Numbered from the stretch's first letter, positions 15,967 to 26,620 are shown. The stretch: DNA of 64,000 nt from Ga0077527 sp021300125 (GCA_046339595.1 JBKDUF010000034.1:16542-80541), one strand, 5' to 3'. Program-made: numbers and translations. Notes: generated by a model from the letters alone, not told the origin.

Positions 15967-16908
15967 GTGGCGACCGTGTTGCAGCCCGCCAAGGGCAGCG
16001 TTGACCATTGGGTGCAGTTGCTTGGACGCAATGACATGCCGGTGCTCGGACGCACGGTTGCCGAGCTGGCGGCGCTGGCAGCCAACGAGGAGCAGGCCAC
16101 GCCGCAGCGGGTGGCGGCAGTGGTGCTGCACGATCCGCTGATGACGTTCAAGGTGCTGCAGTATATCCAGCTCAACCGCCCGGCCCGCCAGAGCACGGAA
16201 ATCACCACCATTGCCCACGCCCTGATGATGCTCGGCCTGCAACCCTTTTTCGAGCACTTCAGGGCGCAGCAGACAGTCGAGTCGCGGCTGGGCGCATTTC
16301 CGCCTGCGCTGGTGGGGCTGCGCTGCGTGGCGAGCCGGGCACGCCATGCAGCACTGTATGCGCGCGACTGGGCCGTGCTTCGGCACGACATCGAGATCGA
16401 CGAGGTGATGACTGCAGCGCTACTGCACGATGTGGTGGAGATGATGCTGTGGTGCGCCGCCCCGTTGCAGGCGTTGCGGATAGAGCAGGCGCTGCGTGCA
16501 GACCGAAGGCTGCGTAGCGAACATGCACAACGAGCGGTTCTCGGGGTCTCCCTGCTTGAGGTGAGCGGCGAGGCCTGCCGGCGCTGGCGGATGCCGGAGG
16601 TGCTGCAGTGCCTGATCGATGACCACCGCATCAACCGGCCGCGCGAGGCCAACGTTGTTCACGCGGTCGCGGTTGCCCGCCACAGCGCACGTGGCTGGAG
16701 CGATCCGGCACTGCCCGACGACTACGAAGGCGCGGCCCGGCTGCTCGGCATTGGCAGCGAAGCGGTACGCATGCGGGTGATCCGGGTGGCACTGTCGGCC
16801 GCGCGCGAGTGGGAATGGTACGGCGTTCGCCCTGCTGCTGCATGGCTACCCCTGCTGCCCGGCTCGGCAGCGCCCGATGGCCGCCTGTTTGCCCTAGACC
16901 TGGAATAA
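15967..16908 (+). CDS. HDOD domain signalling protein
   Basis: This 313-residue protein starts with GTG three bases after the methyltransferase stop. Residues about 20-215 fit the HDOD domain: the opening segment M-P-V-L-G-R-T-V-A-E-L, V-V-L-H-D-P-L-M, and A-A-L-L-H-D-V-V-E, followed by predicted helices. HDOD proteins are HD-GYP relatives that usually lack phosphodiesterase activity and act as regulatory scaffolds. The C-terminal 100 residues show no recognised domain. Its setting between motAB and flhBA suggests a role in motility control, which is inference. Confidence 0.8.
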   Translation: MATVLQPAKGSVDHWVQLLGRNDMPVLGRTVAELAALAANEEQATPQRVAAVVLHDPLMTFKVLQYIQLNRPARQSTEITTIAHALMMLGLQPFFEHFRAQQTVESRLGAFPPALVGLRCVASRARHAALYARDWAVLRHDIEIDEVMTAALLHDVVEMMLWCAAPLQALRIEQALRADRRLRSEHAQRAVLGVSLLEVSGEACRRWRMPEVLQCLIDDHRINRPREANVVHAVAVARHSARGWSDPALPDDYEGAARLLGIGSEAVRMRVIRVALSAAREWEWYGVRPAAAWLPLLPGSAAPDGRLFALDLE

Positions 16909-16998
16909 GCTACCTAAATCACGGCTTCTTTCCGGCTGCCCGGCCGGCGGTGCTGCGGATAATCCCCTCATCCGAGACACCGCCCCTGTTGCTGGAAA

Positions 16999-18134
16999 AT
17001 GTCCGAAGAATCCGACCTGGAACGATCAGAAGCACCCTCGCCGCGACGCCTGGAACAGGCGCGCGAGGAGGGTCAGGTCGCGCGTTCCCAGGACCTCACT
17101 GCATTCGCGGTCCTGCTGGCCGGAACGGCTGGTATCTGGTTTGCCGGAAGCGGCATGTTCGCCGGTGCCGGGGAGCTGATGGCGCGTTCACTCAGTTTTG
17201 ACGCCTCGGTGACCGACCCCCAGCGCATGATGGCGCTGCTGGCTCGGGACAGCTTCGATGCCTGGATGATCGCTGCACCCCTCCTGCTGGTGCTGGCCGC
17301 AGTTGCCCTGCTCGCGCCAATGGGCCTGTCCGGCTGGCTGATCACGGCGCGCCCGCTCGAGCCCAATTTCAGCCGACTCAACCCGCTTGAGGGTTTCAAG
17401 CGGATGTGCTCCGCGCATTCGCTGGGCGAACTGGTCAAGGCCTTGGCCAAGGCCCTGCTCATCGGAATTGCCGGTGCCCTCGTGATCTGGGCCCAGATTG
17501 AGGCCTATTCGGGCCTCGCCGGCCAGCCGCTGGGGGTGGCGATGAGCGCAACGGCTGACCTGGTGCTGTGGGGGCTTGCGGTGGTGGTCGGCACAATGCT
17601 GCTGATTGTCGCCTTCGATGTGCCGCTGCAGCTGTGGCAGCATTTCTCACGCCTGCGCATGTCGCGCGAGGATTTGCGCAAGGAAATGCGCGAGACCGAG
17701 GGTGATCCCCATGTCAAGGCTGCGGTGCGCGGTCAGCAAAGGCAGATGGCGCGCCGGCGCATGATGGCAGACGTGCCCAAGGCCGATGTGGTGGTAACCA
17801 ATCCGGCGCATTTTGCGGTCGCACTGGTTTATGCGGAGGGCGGCATGCAGGCGCCGCGCGTTGTGGCCAAGGGTGCAGATCTGGTGGCTGCCCGTATCCG
17901 GGAAATCGCCGCTGCGCACAGAGTGCCAGTACTCGAATCGCCGCCGCTGGCGCGAGCACTTTACCGCCATGCCGAGGTCGGAGAGGAAATACCGGAGGCG
18001 CTGTATACCGCAGTAGCCGAGATTCTTGCGTACGTGTTCCAGTTGCGTCGTCATCGAAGCCATGGCGGTGCCGCACCGCGGCCGCTGGGTCCGGTTGCAG
18101 TTCCAGCAGGCCTTGATCCGGCGGAGGGCAGGCG

Positions 18135-18138
<4 letters not shown>
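16999..18138 (+). CDS. flhB: Flagellar type III export switch protein FlhB
   Basis: This 379-residue protein has a cytoplasmic N-terminal segment rich in R/E, four membrane helices (roughly 35-55, 90-115, 150-170, 185-210) and a cytoplasmic switch domain. Autocleavage in FlhB occurs at N-P-T-H; here the codons at 17810-17821 read N268-P269-A270-H271, so the Thr is Ala. The rest of the domain (A-K-G-A-D-L and E-S-P-P-L-A-R-A-L-Y) is normal. FlhB governs the switch from rod/hook to filament export. It starts a likely operon flhB-flhA-flhF-flhG-fliA and overlaps flhA by four bases. Confidence 0.96.
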
Positions 18139-20203
<2,065 letters not shown>

Positions 20204-20204
<1 letters not shown>

Positions 20205-21400
20205 TGAACGCCAGACGCTTCAGTGGACGCACCTCGCGTGAGGTGCTGCAAAAAGTCAAAAATGCCTTCGGGCCCGATGCGATGATCGTTGCCAACAACG
20301 CGCTCGCCGACGGCGTCGAGGTCCTGGCCCTGCCGGCTCAGGTTCTGGACGAGGCGATATCCGCGGCGGCGGTGAAGGAGGCCCCGGCCGCGCCAACCGC
20401 TTCCGCACCGCCGCGGCCCGCTGCCGCGGCTGCCCCGCCGCCTCCCGGCGGCGACCCGCAGGGCAGGGCGATACTCGACGAAATCCAGCGCATGCGCAGC
20501 CTGCTGCAGGCCGAGCTTGCCGCGCTGACAGTAAATGACCTGCGCCGCCGCAATCCCGTGGCCTCGGCGCTGCTCGGTGATCTGATGGCGGCAGGCTTCA
20601 GCCCTTCGACGGCGCGGGCGCTGACCCTCCAGCTGCCCTCCGGCGAGAGCGAGGAAGTGGCGCGCCGCCGGGTGATCGCCGTGGTCGAGCAAAAGCTGCC
20701 GATTGCGCCCGCGGACGAAATGATCGAGCGCGGCGGCGTTTACGCGCTGGTCGGCCCCACCGGTGTGGGCAAGACCACCACAGTGGCAAAACTTGCCGCG
20801 CGCGCCGTGGTCCGCAACGGAGCCGCATCGGTGGCGCTGCTCACCACCGACAGTTTCCGTATCGCGGGCCAGGACCAGTTGCGCATCTATGCCGGCATCC
20901 TTGGCGTTCCGGTGCATACGGTCAAGGACGGTGCCGCGCTGGCGCGCGCCCTGTCCGAATTCGGTGAACGCCGGCTGGTACTGATCGACACCATGGGCCT
21001 GAGCCAGCGCGACCGCCAGGTCGCCGACCAGACCGCATTGCTCGAGGCGGGCCGCGGGGTGCAGCGCCTGCTCCTGCTCAACGCCACCGCAAGCGGGGCC
21101 ACGCTGGACGAGGTGATCAGTTCCTATGTTTCTCCCGGACATCCGGGTTGCATCATCACCAAGGTTGACGAGGCGGCCAGCGTTGCGCCCGCCCTGGATG
21201 CCTGCCTGCGCCACTCGCTGACCATGCATTACGTCACCAACGGCCAGCGGGTTCCGGAGGATGTGCACCTGCCGAACCGTTCGTACCTGCTGCATCGCGC
21301 GCTGCGGTCGCCGGTGGATCCCGGGCTGCGTCCGCACACCGATGATTTACCGCTGCTGGTCGGGGCGCGCCAGACTGCAGCGGGAGAACGCCATGCTTGA
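20204..21400 (+). CDS. flhF: Flagellar assembly SRP-family GTPase FlhF
   Basis: This 398-residue protein has a basic N-terminal region, an Ala/Pro-rich linker (about 60-85), a helical N domain and the SRP-type G domain. G1 is G184-P-T-G-V-G-K-T, followed by T-T-D-S-F-R-I-A-G-Q-D-Q-L (G2/insert region) and L-I-D-T-M-G-L (G3). FlhF fixes where, and in partnership with FlhG how many, flagella are assembled, usually in polar flagellates, so a polar flagellum is suggested. The ATG overlaps the flhA stop by one base. Confidence 0.96.
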
Positions 21401-22274
21401 TGGGCGCGACCAGGCAGAAGGACTGCGCAGAATGCTCGCCTCCGGGCGCACCCGCACCATCGCCGTATTCGGCGCCCGTTCCGGCTGCGGCTCGACCAGC
21501 ATCGCAGTCAACCTCGGCACGGCGCTGGCCGCGGCTGGACGCAGCGTGCTGCTGGTGGACGAACATTTCGGGCCCGGTAACGCAGCCGGCCTGCTCGGTG
21601 TGAACATCCGGCGTGAACTGCGTCACGCCATCAGCGGTGACAGCAGCCTTTCCGCCGTGGTGCAAGGGCGCCCCTCCGGTCTCATGCTTTTGCCGGCGGC
21701 AAGCGGGGCGCGTGCCCTCGGCCGCATGTCGCAGCCGGCGAGGGGCGAGGCCGTGGCCGGCCTCGGCATCAGCGATGGCTGGTGCGACATCGTGCTGGTT
21801 GACGCGCAGTCACCGGCCCCCGGCCGCCAGGCACTGCTCGGCGCAGCAGTACAGGAGGCGCTGATCGTGCTGCAGCCCGACCCGGTTTCCATTACCCAGG
21901 GCTATGCGGTGATGAAGCGCCTGCGCCGTGAATACGGCATTGACCGCTTCCGTGCGCTGATGAACCGTGCCGCCGACAGCGGCTTGGCCGATCGCGCCGC
22001 GGCAAACCTGACGCATGCCGCACGCGGCTTCCTCGATGCATCACTTGATTATGCGGGCTCGATCCCGCAGGACCCCGCTTTTGCTTTGGCAGCGGCTCGT
22101 GCCAAGCCGCTGGTGGAAGTCGACCCGGCATCGCCCGCGGCGGTGGCGCTGCAGGTGCTGGCCCGCGCGGTGCTGTCGTGGCCCGCAGCGCGGCGCGGCG
22201 CTGACGGCCCCGCTAATCTTTTCCGGAAAATCACACACCAGGGCGCGGTGCCCCGCGCCGCCGCAGGAGCCTGA
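21393..22274 (+). CDS. flhG: MinD/ParA-like flagellar number regulator FlhG (FleN), degenerate P-loop
   Basis: The ATG at 21393 overlaps flhF and gives 293 residues. The fold and order match FlhG: V-A-V-N-L-G-T-A-L-A-A-A-G and V-L-L-V-D (Walker A'). The deviant Walker A, normally G-K-G-G-V-G-K-T, reads A28-R-S-G-C-G-S-T35, so both lysines are lost. The later switch Asp segment is also altered (V-L-V-D-A-Q-S-P). ATP hydrolysis may therefore be weak or absent. FlhG normally stimulates FlhF and limits flagellar number. fliA starts two bases after its stop. Confidence 0.88.
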   Translation: MLDGRDQAEGLRRMLASGRTRTIAVFGARSGCGSTSIAVNLGTALAAAGRSVLLVDEHFGPGNAAGLLGVNIRRELRHAISGDSSLSAVVQGRPSGLMLLPAASGARALGRMSQPARGEAVAGLGISDGWCDIVLVDAQSPAPGRQALLGAAVQEALIVLQPDPVSITQGYAVMKRLRREYGIDRFRALMNRAADSGLADRAAANLTHAARGFLDASLDYAGSIPQDPAFALAAARAKPLVEVDPASPAAVALQVLARAVLSWPAARRGADGPANLFRKITHQGAVPRAAAGA

Positions 22275-22276
22275 CC

Positions 22277-22990
22277 ATGTATGACGCCAGCAATGAAGCC
22301 GAAGTTGAACAGTGCGTGCTCAAGTTCGCGCCACTCGTCAAGCGCATTGCCCACCACATGATGGCTTCATTGCCGTCTTCGGTGGAAATCGATGACATCA
22401 TCCAGTCCGGAATGATCGGACTGCTGGATGCTGCGCGCCGCTATACCGAAACCGAGGGCGCGCAATTCGAAACTTACGCGGTGCAGAGGATCCGTGGCTC
22501 GATGCTCGACAGCCTGCGCCAGGCGGACTGGCTGCCGCGCTCGCTGCGCCAGTCGCTGCGCCGCATCGAGAATACGATCTCGCGGCTGGAGCAGACGCAT
22601 TGCCGGCCCCCCACGGAAAATGAACTTGCCGTGGCGATGAACATGACGCTGGCGGACTACCAGCACCTGCTGCAGGAGGCGCGCGGCTATCAGCTGGTGT
22701 CGTATGAGGATTTCAAGGCAGGTGAGGAGGAATCATTTGTCGACCGCTACTGCAGCGACGGCCGGCCCGATCCGCTGGCCTTTCTTGCAGACCGGGCGAT
22801 GCGCGAGGAGCTCGCCGAGGCAATTGACTCCCTGCCCGAGCGCGAGAAGCGGGTGATGGGGCTTTACTACGAGCAGGAGCTCAACCTGCGCGAGATCGGC
22901 GAGATTCTCGGCGTCAGCGAGTCGCGGATTTGCCAGCTGCACACCCAGGCGATCGCACGCCTGCGTACCAGGCTCCGCCTCGCGGCCTGA
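22277..22990 (+). CDS. fliA: RNA polymerase sigma factor FliA (sigma-28)
   Basis: This 237-residue protein has regions 2, 3 and 4 of sigma-28 factors: D-D-I-I-Q-S-G-M-I-G-L-L-D-A in region 2, R-G-S-M-L-D-S-L-R in 2.4/3.0 and G-V-S-E-S-R-I-C-Q-L-H in the region 4 helix-turn-helix. It directs transcription of late flagellar genes and is held by FlgM until hook completion. It ends the flhBAFG operon. Eight sites in this window fit its expected promoter form. Confidence 0.97.
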   Translation: MYDASNEAEVEQCVLKFAPLVKRIAHHMMASLPSSVEIDDIIQSGMIGLLDAARRYTETEGAQFETYAVQRIRGSMLDSLRQADWLPRSLRQSLRRIENTISRLEQTHCRPPTENELAVAMNMTLADYQHLLQEARGYQLVSYEDFKAGEEESFVDRYCSDGRPDPLAFLADRAMREELAEAIDSLPEREKRVMGLYYEQELNLREIGEILGVSESRICQLHTQAIARLRTRLRLAA

Positions 22991-23001
22991 TCCTCGCGGT
23001 C

Positions 23002-23030
23002 GCGGCGGCCGCAAAACCGCCGCTCCCTTT
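23002..23030 (+). terminator. Possible terminator after fliA
   Basis: GCGGCGG (23002-23008) can pair with CCGCCGC (23017-23023), followed by a pyrimidine run ending TTT. The loop is eight bases and the T-run is weak, so this is tentative. It lies in the gap between convergent fliA and flgN. Confidence 0.3.
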
Positions 23031-23135
23031 CAGGCGGCGCGAAGACTGCACCGGGCCCGCTGCATCTGGCCTGCTGCACATGGCCTGAATTTTTCCGTGA
23101 TTGGATCGGGGGCGGACTGGCTTGTCCGCTCCGCG

Positions 23136-23597
23136 TCAGGCTGCGCCCAGCTCGCGTGAATCCCAGCCGCTGACACTGCGGCCATGGCGGCCGTAGAGGC
23201 AGCGCCCGGGCGGCGAGATCGCAGCCAGAGCGTTCTGGTTGGCCAGAAGGCGTTCGGAGATCAGGGCGCCGTTGATGGCGTTCTGGCGCCAGGCTTCACG
23301 CGTGGCGCTGCGCAGTTCGCGCCACAGCACCAGTTCGCTTTCGTCGGCCCCGAGTTGCTGTTCCGCCGCCGTGGCGCCGATGCCCTGCGCCTGCAGCAGG
23401 GCCGAACGGCGTTCACCGAGGGCGGCCAGACGCGCCAGCAGCCCGGCCTTCGCCGGCAGCCCTGCTGCCACGCGGTCGGCATCGCCAGCGACCAGTGCAT
23501 GCTGCTCCTCGCGCAGCAGCGCAAGCAGGTCGTTTGCCGCCTTGCGCTCGTGTTCGAGGGCGTCGATCAGGCTGTGTCGCGCGTTCCCGGCGGTCAT
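23136..23597 (-). CDS. flgN: Flagellar export chaperone FlgN
   Basis: The ATG at 23597 gives 153 residues; an in-frame GTG at 23612 would add five. The protein is an all-helical, Leu/Ala/Glu-rich coiled coil of the right size for FlgN, which escorts the hook-filament junction proteins FlgK and FlgL to the export gate. It follows flgM by 38 bases, the standard flgM-flgN pairing, and shares the flgM sigma-28 promoters. Sequence conservation in FlgN is always low, so the identification relies partly on context. Confidence 0.88.
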   Translation of the reverse strand: MTAGNARHSLIDALEHERKAANDLLALLREEQHALVAGDADRVAAGLPAKAGLLARLAALGERRSALLQAQGIGATAAEQQLGADESELVLWRELRSATREAWRQNAINGALISERLLANQNALAAISPPGRCLYGRHGRSVSGWDSRELGAA

Positions 23598-23635
23598 GAG
23601 GCCGTTTTGCACCAGGGTCGGTGATCGCCCTGCAC

Positions 23636-23941
23636 TCAGGCCTTGTGCGAGCCGATCAGCTCGCGCACGGTGTCAAGCAGGCGGTCGGCCACCACATCGG
23701 GGTTGACCTTGAAGCGGCCTTCAGCGATGGCCTGCTTGATTTCGGCGACCCGGGCAGCATCGACCACGCGGGATTCGCCCAGCCGGCTTTCGATCTCGCG
23801 CATCCGCGCCGACAACGTGCTCAGCTGTACGCTGGAACTGCCGCTGGCGCCGGCGCCGCTGTTGTTGCGGGGCTGTGTGCCCTTGTCGTCTCCGGCCAGA
23901 CCGGAGAGCACCGGTCCCAAGCCATTAACCGTGATTTTCAT
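23636..23941 (-). CDS. flgM: Anti-sigma-28 factor FlgM
   Basis: The ATG at 23941, behind AGGA, gives 101 residues. The N-terminal half is Gly/Ser-rich and probably disordered. The C-terminal half holds the sigma-binding helices (V-A-E-I-K-Q-A-I-A-E-G-R-F-K and A-D-R-L-L-D-T-V-R-E-L). FlgM blocks FliA until it is exported through the finished hook. Two sigma-28-like promoters precede it, giving the usual feedback loop in which FliA drives its own inhibitor. Confidence 0.95.
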   Translation of the reverse strand: MKITVNGLGPVLSGLAGDDKGTQPRNNSGAGASGSSSVQLSTLSARMREIESRLGESRVVDAARVAEIKQAIAEGRFKVNPDVVADRLLDTVRELIGSHKA

Positions 23942-23976
23942 GATCGGATTCCTGTCAGGGATGGACTGCGCTTCCA

Positions 23977-24003
23977 ATAACGGCTGCCGGCGGCGGGACT
24001 TGA
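23977..24003 (-). promoter_or_regulatory. Second, weaker sigma-28-like site before flgM
   Basis: On the minus strand: TCAAG (24003-23999), 14 bases, GCCGTTAT (23984-23977). Its -10 element and flanks repeat those of the stronger site 57 bases upstream. It would give a leader of about 30 bases. Confidence 0.45.
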
Positions 24004-24033
24004 TGCCCCTCGCGTGCGACCGTCACGCCTTCA

Positions 24034-24061
24034 ATAACGGCAGCTTTGGTGAAACACTTTA
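24034..24061 (-). promoter_or_regulatory. Sigma-28 promoter of flgMN
   Basis: On the minus strand: TAAAG (24061-24057), 15 bases, GCCGTTAT (24041-24034), about 90 bases before the flgM start. It fits the same pattern as the motA, fliC and fliD sites. Confidence 0.8.
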
Positions 24062-24087
24062 AGAAAAAATTAACCCATTGATTTAAT

Positions 24088-24798
24088 TCAATTATTTACC
24101 TCGACCACAGCATCGTGCCGGGCGATGCCATGCACCGTCTGGCCGGAGGGGCCGCGCACCTGCACCACCTGCCCGAGCTGGGCATGGGCCAGTGCCCGGC
24201 CCTCGGCACTGACCTCGAAACCGCGGCCGCGTGCGACCAGGCGCACGCTCTGTCCCTGCTGGATCACCACGGGCGCACGCAACAGGTCGGCGCGCAAGGG
24301 CTGGCCCGCCGCCACCGGCGCGGCAGTGCTGCGCCCGATCACCTGCGAGAGGTCCTGGGCAACGCCCGCCGGCAGCATCGCGAGGTCACCGCTTGCCGTG
24401 GTGACATCCGCGGCGGTCAGGGGGTGGCCCGGCGGCAGCGGACGCGAGGCCATCAGGTAGCTGCCATGCACCTGCACCGAGACCGGCACGTAGATCGTCC
24501 AGTTTGATGGCGCGCTGCAGCGCACTCCGACATGGGCCTTGCCCCAGAGACGCGCGCCGGGCGGCAAAAACACTTCATGGGCGGCGCAGGCAGGCAGCGG
24601 CGAACGGGTATCGATAGCGCCGACGTTGTAGCTGACGGTTCCGGGAAGCCCCGCGGTCTGGGCACGCAGGAACTGGTCAATCGCGACGCCCATCGCCGAG
24701 CCGCCCTGCGCGGCTGCGACAGGCCTGCCGTGGCCAACACCGGCAGCCACCGCGAGAGTGGTGGCAAGCATCATCAACAGTTTCTGGCGGTTCATCAT
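24088..24798 (-). CDS. flgA: Flagellar P-ring assembly chaperone FlgA
   Basis: Tandem ATG codons at 24798 and 24795 lie behind AGGAG; the first gives 236 residues. A signal peptide (about residues 6-30, ending V-A-A-A) sends it to the periplasm. The C-terminal SAF domain contains the segment V-V-I-Q-Q-G-Q-S-V-R-L-V and ends near V-H-G-I-A. FlgA helps FlgI assemble the P ring. It is divergent from flgB, the usual layout. The 232-base gap holds a short leader ORF on the flgB side. Confidence 0.95.
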   Translation of the reverse strand: MMNRQKLLMMLATTLAVAAGVGHGRPVAAAQGGSAMGVAIDQFLRAQTAGLPGTVSYNVGAIDTRSPLPACAAHEVFLPPGARLWGKAHVGVRCSAPSNWTIYVPVSVQVHGSYLMASRPLPPGHPLTAADVTTASGDLAMLPAGVAQDLSQVIGRSTAAPVAAGQPLRADLLRAPVVIQQGQSVRLVARGRGFEVSAEGRALAHAQLGQVVQVRGPSGQTVHGIARHDAVVEVNN

Positions 24799-24974
24799 GG
24801 CTACGCTCCTGGGCGGCCGGGGTTTCCCGGCGATGGCAAATTCTGCCGCCGTGACCGTGATGCGCAGTGCCGGAATTGAAGTGCTTTTCACCGCTTTATC
24901 CGAACCTGTGCATCCCGTTCGGCTGCCTAAGATGCGATCACTCTCAAAGTCATGGCCACTGTCACGGAGGTCGT

Positions 24975-25034
24975 ATGAGCAACAATCGCAAGGCCCGCCG
25001 CGCAAACGAAAACGCCAGGGAGCGTGCGCGATGA
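24975..25034 (+). CDS. Short basic leader peptide overlapping flgB
   Basis: A 19-codon frame (ATG 24975) with a very strong Shine-Dalgarno (GGAGG, spacing about 5) ends in a TGA that overlaps the flgB ATG (ATGA). The peptide has no acidic cluster and is dominated by Arg, Asn, Ala and Lys. Ribosomes finishing it would be placed exactly at flgB. It could serve only to couple translation, or it could be a regulatory leader. No known family is recognised. Confidence 0.5.
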   Translation: MSNNRKARRANENARERAR

Positions 25035-25432
25035 ATTCGCGGCTGGATGCAGCGCTGGCGTTTCACCAGCGTGCGCTGGACGTGCGCGCGCAACGGCAGC
25101 AGCTGATTGCCTCGAACATCGCCAACGCCGACACGCCGAATTACAAGGCGCGCGATATCGATTTCCAGGCCAGTCTCGACGCCGCGCTCAAATCCGGCAC
25201 TCCCCCCGGTGCCCTGGCACGTACCGCACCCGGCCACCTGGGCGCAAGCAATGCCGCAGCGGGGCGCGCGCTGCTCTATCGCCAGACCGTGCAGGCCAGC
25301 GTTGACGGCAACAGCGTCGACATTGACGTCGAGCGCGCCCAGTTTGCCGACAACGCGCTGCGCTACGAGGCCAACCTGATGTTCATCAGTGGCCAGATCC
25401 GCGGCCTGCTGTCAGCCATCCAGGGTCAATAA
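25031..25432 (+). CDS. flgB: Flagellar proximal rod protein FlgB
   Basis: The ATG at 25031 gives 133 residues. The N-terminal rod signature L-I-A-S-N-I-A-N-A-D-T-P-N-Y-K-A (about 27-42) is unmistakable, and the C-terminal helix completes the bipartite rod fold. FlgB sits at the base of the rod, next to FliE. It begins the flgBCDEFGHIJKL operon. Its start codon overlaps the stop of the 19-codon leader ORF, while AGGGAG also lies just upstream. Confidence 0.96.
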   Translation: MNSRLDAALAFHQRALDVRAQRQQLIASNIANADTPNYKARDIDFQASLDAALKSGTPPGALARTAPGHLGASNAAAGRALLYRQTVQASVDGNSVDIDVERAQFADNALRYEANLMFISGQIRGLLSAIQGQ

Positions 25433-25451
25433 GCAACAAGGAGCCCAAACC

Positions 25452-25856
25452 ATGTCACTGTTCCGCGTATTCGATGTCGCAGGCAGCGCACTTACCGCGC
25501 AGTCGCACCGCCTCAACACCACCGCATCCAACCTTGCCAATGCCGACTCTGTTGCCGGTCCCGGCGGCGAGGCCTATCGCGCCAGGCATGTTCTGTTTAC
25601 GACAGCCGCTGCCGGAACTGAAGGCGCCGTCGGCGTGCGTGTTGCCGGCGTGGTTGAAGACCAGTCGCCGCTGCGGCGCGTCTACGACCCGAAACATCCG
25701 GCCGCCGACGGCAGCGGCCACGTGTCCCTGCCCAATGTCAACGTGGTCGAGGAGATGGTGAACATGATCTCCGCATCGCGTTCGTACCAGAGCAGCGCCG
25801 AGATGATGAACACGGCGAAGACGCTTCTGACCAAAACCCTGAACATCGGCCAGTAA
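25452..25856 (+). CDS. flgC: Flagellar proximal rod protein FlgC
   Basis: This 134-residue protein has the N-terminal L-N-T-T-A-S-N-L-A-N-A-D-S segment and the C-terminal flagellar rod motif N-V-N-V-V-E-E-M-V-N-M-I-S-A-S-R-S-Y-Q. The length is normal. It lies 19 bases after flgB with an AAGGAG ribosome site. FlgC joins FlgB and FlgF in the proximal rod. Confidence 0.96.
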   Translation: MSLFRVFDVAGSALTAQSHRLNTTASNLANADSVAGPGGEAYRARHVLFTTAAAGTEGAVGVRVAGVVEDQSPLRRVYDPKHPAADGSGHVSLPNVNVVEEMVNMISASRSYQSSAEMMNTAKTLLTKTLNIGQ

Positions 25857-25882
25857 AACGGCCCGAGCCAAGGAGATCAGCG

Positions 25883-26620
25883 ATGGCATTACCCGTTATT
25901 CAAGCGATCAGCGCCGGCGTAGGTGCGGTCAACGCCGTCAACACCGTGTCGTCGTGGGTGCGCGGCAATGGCGCCGCGCAGGCCGCTGCGGCACCGGCCG
26001 CTGCGACCACCGGTCCCAGCCAGGCAAGTGCTGCCGACCAGGGTGACCGTTTCCTCAAACTGCTGGTGGCCCAGATGCGCAACCAGGACCCCCTTAACCC
26101 GCTAGATAATGCGCAGGTGACCACACAGATGGCGCAGATCAGCACGGTCACCGGCATCGAGAAACTCGACGGCAGTATCGGTGGCCTGCGCCAGTCGCTG
26201 GTCGCCGCGCAGTCGCTGCAGTCTGCCGGCGTGATCGGGCGGCAGGTCCTGGCCACCGGTGCAACGCTGAGCCTGGGCGCGAACGGCGGCAGTGCCGCGC
26301 TGGAGCTTCCCGCCGCCGCGGGCCGCGTGCAGGTCAGCATTGCCACGCCGGCCGGTGCGGTGCTGCGGCGGCTGGAGCTGGGTGCACTGCCCGGCGGCAT
26401 TTCGACCTTCCAGTGGGATGGCATGACTGATGCCGGAGGGCGTGCGGCCCCCGGCAGTTACGTGTTCAGGATCACCGCCAGCGACGGCAACCGGATGGTG
26501 GCCGCAACGCCGCTGTCCGCAGGACGCGTGGGCGGGGTTTCACTCAGCAACGGCACGGTGCAACTCAACCTCGAAAGCGGCGGTGACCTCAATGTCGCCG
26601 ACGTACGGCGAATTCTCTGA
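25883..26620 (+). CDS. flgD: Flagellar hook cap/scaffold protein FlgD
   Basis: The 245-residue product has an Ala-rich N-terminus, the conserved F-L-K-L-L-V-A-Q-M-R-N-Q-D-P-L-N-P-L (about 54-71) and a C-terminal FlgD Ig-like/tudor-like region with F-Q-W-D-G. FlgD caps the growing hook and is not kept in the final structure. It follows flgC by 26 bases, preceded by AAGGAG. Confidence 0.95.
   Translation: MALPVIQAISAGVGAVNAVNTVSSWVRGNGAAQAAAAPAAATTGPSQASAADQGDRFLKLLVAQMRNQDPLNPLDNAQVTTQMAQISTVTGIEKLDGSIGGLRQSLVAAQSLQSAGVIGRQVLATGATLSLGANGGSAALELPAAAGRVQVSIATPAGAVLRRLELGALPGGISTFQWDGMTDAGGRAAPGSYVFRITASDGNRMVAATPLSAGRVGGVSLSNGTVQLNLESGGDLNVADVRRIL

Noticed and set aside
24870..24895. Possible sigma-54 promoter (GG and GC pair) upstream of flgB
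   Set aside because: The GG-GC spacing is nine rather than ten bases and the flanking consensus bases are missing.
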